Shown one piece after another: positions 57,882 to 64,000 of a DNA stretch of 64,000 nucleotides. The position numbers and the translations under genes were made by a program. The DNA comes from Chamaecyparis obtusa (taxonomy: Eukaryota; Streptophyta; Pinopsida; Cupressales; Cupressaceae). Positions within the stretch are counted from its first letter, which is position 1; each line of letters begins with the position of its first letter. Under the pieces are notes generated by a model. The model was not told where the DNA came from. It did no database searches and saw nothing but the letters and a program-made list of their open reading frames with translations. The DNA lies in the NCBI GenBank assembly GCA_027943335.1, contig BSBK01003564.1, forward strand, positions 126,501-190,500, written 5' to 3'.

Positions 57882-58441
57882 TTAAGTACTTTGAGATGGG
57901 TCAGGTAAAGATTCATTCTTACCTTTCAATACTTCACCTTCCTGATTACCTTCAATGTTGAATATGTCTCATTGATATGTGCTTTTGATAAAATTTAGTT
58001 CATCTGAATTACTACAGCATCCTTTTTGACTGTTACTTGCATCTTCATTTCTTCTTGCATGACCTCTAGGTTTAGGATTGGTATGAAAAACTCTACTATT
58101 CATTCTGCAAAACCTTGCTGTGTATCCAATCTTGTTGCATATCTAACAAAATATTCCATTGTTCCCATATCTTGGTCCAAGCTAATTGATCTGTGATCTA
58201 CAATTTCTAGCAATGTGTCCAACCTTGTTTCATCTATAACATATTACTCCATTTCTTCTATTCATATCTTTAGTATGTTTCTTTTCTACATTGTTAGTAT
58301 ACCTAAACATTCTACTACTATTATTATTCTCAATAAATTTAGGTTTCCTGCATTCAATAGCTCTATGTCCAAAACCATGACAATTATAACAATAACCATT
58401 AAGAGGTTTGAATTGCTTACCTATGCAATCTCTCTTCATAT
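57882..58441 (-). pseudogene. gag: Gag with tandem zinc knuckles, copy 1, truncated
   Basis: The minus strand reads from the cut: CYNCHGFGHRAIEC, then a third knuckle whose second Cys is a TGA (CYR-stop-NKVGHIARNC), then a fourth, ICNKIGYTARFC, with His changed to Tyr. It ends at TAA 57882-57884 after LPDPSQST. ORF-X starts 108 bases farther on. The first knuckle and the N-terminal capsid part lie beyond copy 2, outside the window. Confidence 0.85.
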
Positions 58442-59452
58442 TGTTAGAAATAGGGAATACTAAGAGGGGGGGTGAATCAATATTCTACAAACTTTATCTT
58501 TTTCCCAATTATGGATATAACAAATTATCTTTATACATGCATAACATAAGAAGCTAAACAACATGCATAACATTAAAGAACTCATAACACATTATTTGTT
58601 CTCGAGGAAACCCTGGCCAAGGGAAAACCTTGGTGGGGATGGTACCCACAAAGATCCACTAATAAAAAGTATCATGTTAAGGATGTTGACCCTGTTAGGA
58701 GTCTATTACAAGCATATAGTGTATCGGTCCTGATTAAGGGACTATAGGCCTTCTTAGAAGCCTCAACCCTAGTAGGAGTTGTAAAACAAAATGTGATTAC
58801 TAGATGAGCCCACTACCCAAAAAAGTAATGTACCATATACACTGATTACAAAATAGGCTAAGGTACATAACCTTATACTTCTTGCATCAATATCACTTCA
58901 TTGTTGTTTCACTATCACTATTACATATGCTTCATATACTTCACATCATACTTCTACAATTACTTGATGCTTGTATGCCAATTACTGTACTTTACAATTA
59001 CAATTACAATTACATTTATACCAATAGCTTTATCAAATAGTTAACATCTAGGATGTCATCCCTTTATATTGTTAAGTCATTATTTTGATAAACAAAATAA
59101 TCCCTTAACTCTTTACTAGTTCTATCTTCATATTATGTCATGTCATCTTTACACTGTCTTCAATAAAACTATCATAACTTATTCCGTACATGTCGTACTA
59201 ACTTGCACTCTGAGATGGGTGATCAATAGACATTAGAGAGTCTATGTTCAAGTGTGCAAGCACTGAAATTACTCTAGTCAACATCGCAAACAAAAACTAT
59301 ATCCAGGTTCACTGATAAAACATTGTCTCACACTTAGACAAATTTTCAATGCGCTCTGTCATACTTGTTCTCTAACTTGTGTGATCTTGATGAGGATCAT
59401 ATGTTTCCATAATGACAACATCTATGTAACCAACTCAGCCAAATTTCCAACA
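58442..59452 (-). repeat. 3' LTR of pol-less copy 2
   Basis: 1011 bp, TGTTAGAAATAGGG to TTTCCAACA on the plus strand. It has a G-run and gtgaatcaatattc after the start. It matches the copy 1 LTR with scattered changes and small indels. Confidence 0.93.
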
Positions 59453-59738
59453 ATCTCCCCCTTTGTCATTGGTGGCAACATATGAGAAAATTGGCTAAGT
59501 CTACAACTCAAACTCTCAAAAATGTTCAAAACTATGGCCATAGTATAAAATACATACTATCCTTATAACTCCTCAAAAATTATTTCCTCTAATATAGTAC
59601 TCCCCCTAAGAGTAACAACCCTTATCATATATTATCAATTTTCTTCTATATATCTCTCCCCCTTTGACAACAATGACAAAATAAGGTAGGGAGGGTCACA
59701 AAAATGTATCACAAAAATATTATACCTTAATTTGTTTA
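59453..59738 (-). promoter_or_regulatory. 3' UTR and two polypurine tracts, copy 2
   Basis: The minus strand has caatgacaaagggggagat at the LTR and ttgtcaaagggggagag about 200 bases upstream (59652-59675). Both are intact purine runs. Confidence 0.8.
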
Positions 59739-62700
59739 TTACAAATCTAGTAGGCTTGCAACACAATCTACAAAATCTATCTTCATGGCTTCTATCTCCT
59801 TCTCTGATAATTTCTTAATGGAATCTACCACATTGAGTAGTGTGCTCAGTCCATAAGAAGCAATTTCACATGCTTGGAGGTTTTCAAAGTTAAATTTCTT
59901 AAAAGATGTCTTTGCTGAAAGACAATCTTCCAACTGTTCTTCAATTATGCTCAACTTCATAGAAACATTCTCTCTCAAAAGAGTATATCTTCTTAGTTTC
60001 CTATCTTTCTCATCTTGTACAATTCTGATTTCATCATACAGTTTTCTAACTTTCTTCTCAACATTACAGACCTTCACATTGGGGTTAGATAGAAGGTTTG
60101 TTTCATTTAGAATCTTTGCTTCCTTCAATTTTATCTTCTGATCTTCCTCAGTTGTCAAAGTCTCTGATTTTGTACACTGTATGTACAAAGATTTTCTTGT
60201 TTCCAAGTGTTTCCTCAAAACCTTGATACAGATATCAAGAGTACTAATATCATTGTTGATGTACCGACTGATGTTCAATAACATTCTAGCCTCATAGTCT
60301 GCTTATGCTTTCACTTTTGCAATATCAACTAGGTGTGTGAATTCATTATCAAAGGTACTCATTACCTTTTTTGCGTTCTCCATAGGGTCTGCATCTAAAA
60401 TTTGTGTGGTCACAATACTTTGTAACTTCTTATTTAATTCCTTCAGACATCCTTCAAGAATCTTCACCTTCTAATTCTTACCAATTATTTTGTTTAAGGA
60501 TGTAGTCAGTTCCAACTGATCATCATCATCTACTTCTTTTCCAAAATGCTTAATCATAGAGCCAATTTGAGTCTTCTTTCCAGTCCCAAGAGTAAGATTG
60601 ATATCTTCTTTGGTGGGAAGGGGAGATTGTTCTTCTACAATTGGTGGTTCCACAACTGTGGTCTCTATCATTTCTTCTTCTTTTTTAGCTTCTTGTTCCT
60701 CAAAGGCTGAATTGTCAACAATGTTCTCCAAATTCTTGAATACATTTTCATCAGTATCCAAGGTGATTTGTGTACCTTCTACATTCATTGTTTCATCTTC
60801 AATGTTAATAGCTAGAGAAGAGGGAATGTCCTCTTGTACTTTCTCACCTACTTGCTCTGCTACAACTGATGATTCTCCAACATACTCTTCCATAACCTTG
60901 ATAATTTCTTGTTCAGTCTCTAAATTTACTTCTTCATACCTACCTCTAATAATTTGAATTGTTCTCCTTTTGGTTCTAAAATGGGTACTTAGGGCCTTCA
61001 AAATCTAGTTGAAATGAGCTTCATCTTTTATCTCACAAAGCTTCCTCACTAGCTTTTCTCTGCTAGTTGTCTCTTCATCTGATGCTCTCTTCTTTCTATT
61101 CATAATTTTTTTATAAAGACCATCAGGTATTTATCCTTGAATAGTATCAAACTTCTTTCCAGTCAAGATCATATGCTTCACAACTACATTCTCTAGATTA
61201 AGTCTATCATTATAATCATAAGGATCATAATATTTGTTCATTCTTGCAAAGTCACCATTCTCAATAATCTGCTCATTAAGATTTTCAAATTTTGGTTTCC
61301 AAGCTTTCTTCTTTGTAGTGACATCATCTTTAACCTCTGCAATCTTTCTTGGAATAGGCTGCACTAGAGTTTTATGCCTTTTCCTCATCTAGTGGTGCTC
61401 TCCTTAACTCTTTTGCTAGGTGTGGAGGAAGTGGATCTAGTAGAAATCTTTGTTTCTATGTCCTTCTCAGGTACTTCCACTTTCACCTTTACTTGTGGTT
61501 CTTCCCATGGCACTGCAATTGATGATAAAGGAGGGATAGACAAAACTTCCTTTTGTCCACTCTCTCTGATTGCTGCTGCTATCTACTTTGCTACCAAAAT
61601 ATCTCTCTCTATCATTCCTATATCCTTTAAGATTTCCTTAATGGTTCTCTCAACTCTCTTCTTAGACTATTTCTCTTCAATTAGAATCTTTGCAGAGTTG
61701 AAGTTCTCCTCAAAGGTTCCAAACCTATTACATTGAGTGTCCAACTTACACTTCAATAGTCTGCTAACATACTCTTCAGTTCCTACTTCAGATATTTCAT
61801 AGCCAAGAGGGTATATGAACTCTATTCTAGGCTCTACTGCTTAAATATAGGCCAGGTCAGTATCCACCATAAAACATATATCATCTTTGTATTTTCCAAC
61901 AAGAGACTTAGGGATCCTTGATTTGCTAGACACAATATTTTGAAATGTCTTAATAACAAGTACTACACTCTCATTAACACTGTCAATAACATACTTTCTG
62001 TATACTACATTAATCCTTTCCATTGTAGTATGTCCATCATTCCAATCATTTCCTATGGTGTAAGGAAATCTCCTCAAAAGATGAAAGAACATGTATGTGA
62101 TTAGGGATGAGAACCTAAACTATGTATACTTATTTTTCTTGATCTTCTCCAAGTTCTCAAACAATTAAATTCTAAGAATTTCACACATATCAACTAGTAC
62201 CCTATCAACACACATAAGATAAGCTGCATGTACCATTCCAGCTACCATGTCATCTTCTCTTGAATTAGCACAAAAATTAGTAGTTAGGATCTTGCATATG
62301 TATCTCACATCAAGTTGTTTGATCTTGCTAATCACAATTCGTCTACCATTATAGGATGAATTAGTGTTGTCAATGAATATTTTTCTCATGTTTTTCTCAT
62401 TAAAAGGAATAGCTCTAGTCTTAGATAATCCAGTGACTTCATGAATCAAATCAGCTATAATATCTATCACTCTATCCTCTAGCCAAAACTTTCCATTATG
62501 AATTCTGCTCAAAATGATCTTAGTGCATTCTTCATTATCAAATTCATACTGTAATCCATATTTGACAATTTCATTATGTTCCAAGTATTCAAAACCTTGT
62601 TTCAGTGACATATCCATATTGTACATCTTCTGATATTCATCTATAAAATCACTATCATTTACTGTCTCTAATTTGCATCCAAGATAACTCCTAATATTCT

Positions 62701-63167
62701 CTAAATGTAAAACTCTATCTGGTACGGATGATAATGGAAACCTAGGGTCTTCTTCAAATGGTTCTAGTGGTTCCCATTTTAGTTTAGGTCTATTATTGTC
62801 TCTGACATTTTTTACTAATGAAACATCCATGACTTCTTCAAATGCCTTTACTAATTCAAAGATTTGTCAAGTAAAATACCTCATTTTCATGATTTTAGGG
62901 GTTGCGTAGATTCGGCATACAATTCTTTTCCAAATCCTTGCAAAATGCTTTCTATCACTGCTCTTTGATCTCCTTGACACTTGAATTCACTTTGATGATC
63001 AAATAATACCGATCATAACCTTTTATTAATTCAATATCACTTAGATCTAACATCGCATTCAATTCTTTTGCCGCTTCTTTCCAAAAAGTTGTTTCTGCTA
63101 TCCTGCAAAACTTAAAACTTTTTGAGGTCTCACAAAACATAATATTTTTTTTTGCCCTCTTAACCAT
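59739..63167 (-). pseudogene. Long ORF of unknown function (ORF-X), copy 2
   Basis: About 1,143 codons from ATG 63165-63167 to the stop near 59739, aligning with copy 1 over the whole length. It starts VKRAKKNIMFCETSKSFKFC. Conserved blocks are VLHLENIRSYLGCKLE, GKFWLEDRVIDIIADLIHEV, TGLSKTRAIPFNEKNMRKIF, VRYICKILTTNFCANSREDD, FRFSSLITYMFFHLLRRFPY and RMNKYYDPYDY. An acidic linker (VEGTQITLDTDENVFKNLEN) and a coiled-coil C-terminus follow. Two frameshifts (near 62840 and between 61841 and 61388) and several stops differ from those of copy 1, so the ancestor had an open frame. No RT, integrase or protease motif. Confidence 0.82.
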
Positions 63168-63276
63168 AGTATTAGAATATCATAAAATACCTTGCATTAA
63201 ATGGACAAGACTCAATTCATCATATATCTAGTTCTATACTAAATCTAAGTTGCTATTCTACTGCAATTTAGATGAA

Positions 63277-64000
63277 TTAAGTACTTTGAGATAGGTCAGG
63301 TAGAGATTCATTCTTACCTTTCAATACCTCACCTTTCTAATTACCTTCAATGTTGAATATGTCTACTTGATCTATGATTTTGATAAACTTCACTTGATCT
63401 GAATTACTACAACATCCTTTTTGATTATTACTAGCATCTTCATTTCTTCTTAAATGATTCCTGGGGTTAGGATTAGGATAAAAAACTCTATTGTTCATTC
63501 TGCAAAACCTTTCTGTATGTCCAATCTTGTTGTATATCTAACAAACAATTCCATTGTTTCCATATCTTGGTCCAAGTTGATTGATTTGTGATCTGTAGTT
63601 TCTAGCAATGTGTCCAACCTTGTTGCATCTATAACATACTACTCCACTTCTTCTATTCATATCTTTAGTAGGTTTCTTATTTGCATTGTTAGTATTCCTA
63701 AACATTCTACTACCATCATTATTCTCAATAAATTTAGGTTTCCTACAATCAATTTCTCTATGTCCAAAACCATGACAATTGTAACAATAACCATTAAGAG
63801 GTTTAAATTGTTTACATGTGCAATCTCTGTTCATATGACCAATAGTATTACAAGAAAAACATCTACCTTTGAATTCTCTTTGCATACCTTTGGGTGATTC
63901 CTCATGCTTTGGTGATTCTTCTTCTTTAGGTGTATCTTTAGATTTGTTGATTTCATCAGGCTTCTTCTCATCCATGCTTTTAGATATCCTCAGATCTGGT
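63277..64000 (-). pseudogene. gag: Gag with four tandem zinc knuckles, copy 2
   Basis: Running off the right edge, the minus strand gives a Lys/Glu/Pro/Ser-rich segment (DTPKEEESPKHEESPKG) followed by four knuckles. They are CFSCNTIGHMNRDC, CYNCHGFGHREIDC, CYRCNKVGHIARNY (last Cys to Tyr; copy 1 keeps Cys) and a fourth with a stop after the first Cys and Tyr for the second (IYNKIGHTERFC). It ends at TAA 63277-63279 after LPDLSQST, 109 bases before ORF-X. Copia gags usually have one knuckle, so four is unusual. Confidence 0.88.

Larger units (their letters stand above)
53036..58441 (-). mobile_element. Pol-less LTR retroelement, copy 1
   Basis: The left LTR (53036-54060) is the 3' LTR of a minus-strand element. 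Next to it lies a polypurine tract, then one long ORF (54392-57773) of unknown function, then the C-terminal half of a gag with zinc knuckles (57882-58441). There the element is cut by copy 2. No protease, integrase, RT or RNase H lies between gag and the 3' LTR, where pol belongs, so the element is non-autonomous. Flank aaaac (53031-53035) is the expected left target duplication. Confidence 0.85.
58442..64000 (-). mobile_element. Pol-less LTR retroelement, copy 2, inserted in gag of copy 1
   Basis: The copy has the same orientation and order as copy 1: LTR 58442-59452, polypurine tracts, ORF-X (59739-63167) and gag (63277 to beyond the window). It begins exactly inside the copy 1 gag. Copy 2 itself shows the uninterrupted site (ctgttcatatgaccaatagt), while copy 1 reads cttcatat and then the LTR. 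So copy 2 inserted after catat (58437-58441); its 5' LTR and the rest of copy 1 should follow to the right of the window. Confidence 0.88.

Noticed and set aside
54392..63167. ORF-X as a host gene duplicated in tandem
   Set aside because: Both copies lie at the same distance from an LTR, polypurine tracts and a gag, and the second starts inside the gag of the first. This is a transposon arrangement.
1..64000. CRISPR arrays, rRNA genes, bacterial operons
   Set aside because: None seen. The repeats present are LTRs, MITEs and a minisatellite, and all coding regions belong to eukaryotic transposons.

Overview
This window looks like nuclear DNA from a large-genome seed plant. Transposable elements of almost every plant class are packed and nested inside one another, the background is AT-rich, and I find no intact host gene. 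A conifer is plausible from the element types and the amount of old, decayed sequence, but that is inference. Nearly every coding frame carries stops or frameshifts, so most entries are pseudogenes.

Layout. (1) 1-13183: a plus-strand Ty3/gypsy element of the Tat type. It has a long leader, a gag-pol in one frame, a second (archaeal-type) RNase H, a long 3' UTR and a 3' LTR; its 5' LTR lies left of the window. (2) 13582-21387: a bacterial-type tRNA-Val(UAC)-like sequence split in its anticodon loop by a complete minus-strand Ty1/copia element (13615-21345, perfect TSD cttta). The copia gag in turn holds a 639-bp CACTA-type MITE (TSD gat). A 12-bp minisatellite and an orphan MITE end follow. 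(3) About 23135-41400: a decayed CACTA (En/Spm) transposon with TNP2, DUF4218 and DUF4216 regions and readable introns. Inside it sits a chromovirus (25108-39476, TSD gttat), inside that a plus-strand copia (28764-36729), and inside the copia 3' LTR a solo LTR (35527-36495, TSD ggcat/agcat). (4) 42461-42864: a fold-back element. (5) 43390 to about 47030: a minus-strand Ty3/gypsy remnant with a 234-bp tandem duplication in its protease. (6) 48640-52761: a minus-strand L1-type LINE with RT, RNase H and an extra C-terminal coding region, cut by a copia-type LTR fragment. (7) 53036-64000: two copies of a minus-strand LTR element with no pol. Between gag and the 3' LTR it carries only one long ORF of unknown function (about 1,130 codons), and gag has four zinc knuckles. 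Copy 2 sits inside the gag of copy 1.

How the parts relate. The copia elements and the pol-less family share the same LTR end (a C-run shortly before the terminal CTAACA) and repeated polypurine tracts. This suggests that the pol-less family was mobilised by copia enzymes. The pol-less family with its conserved unknown ORF is the best candidate here for something not well described.
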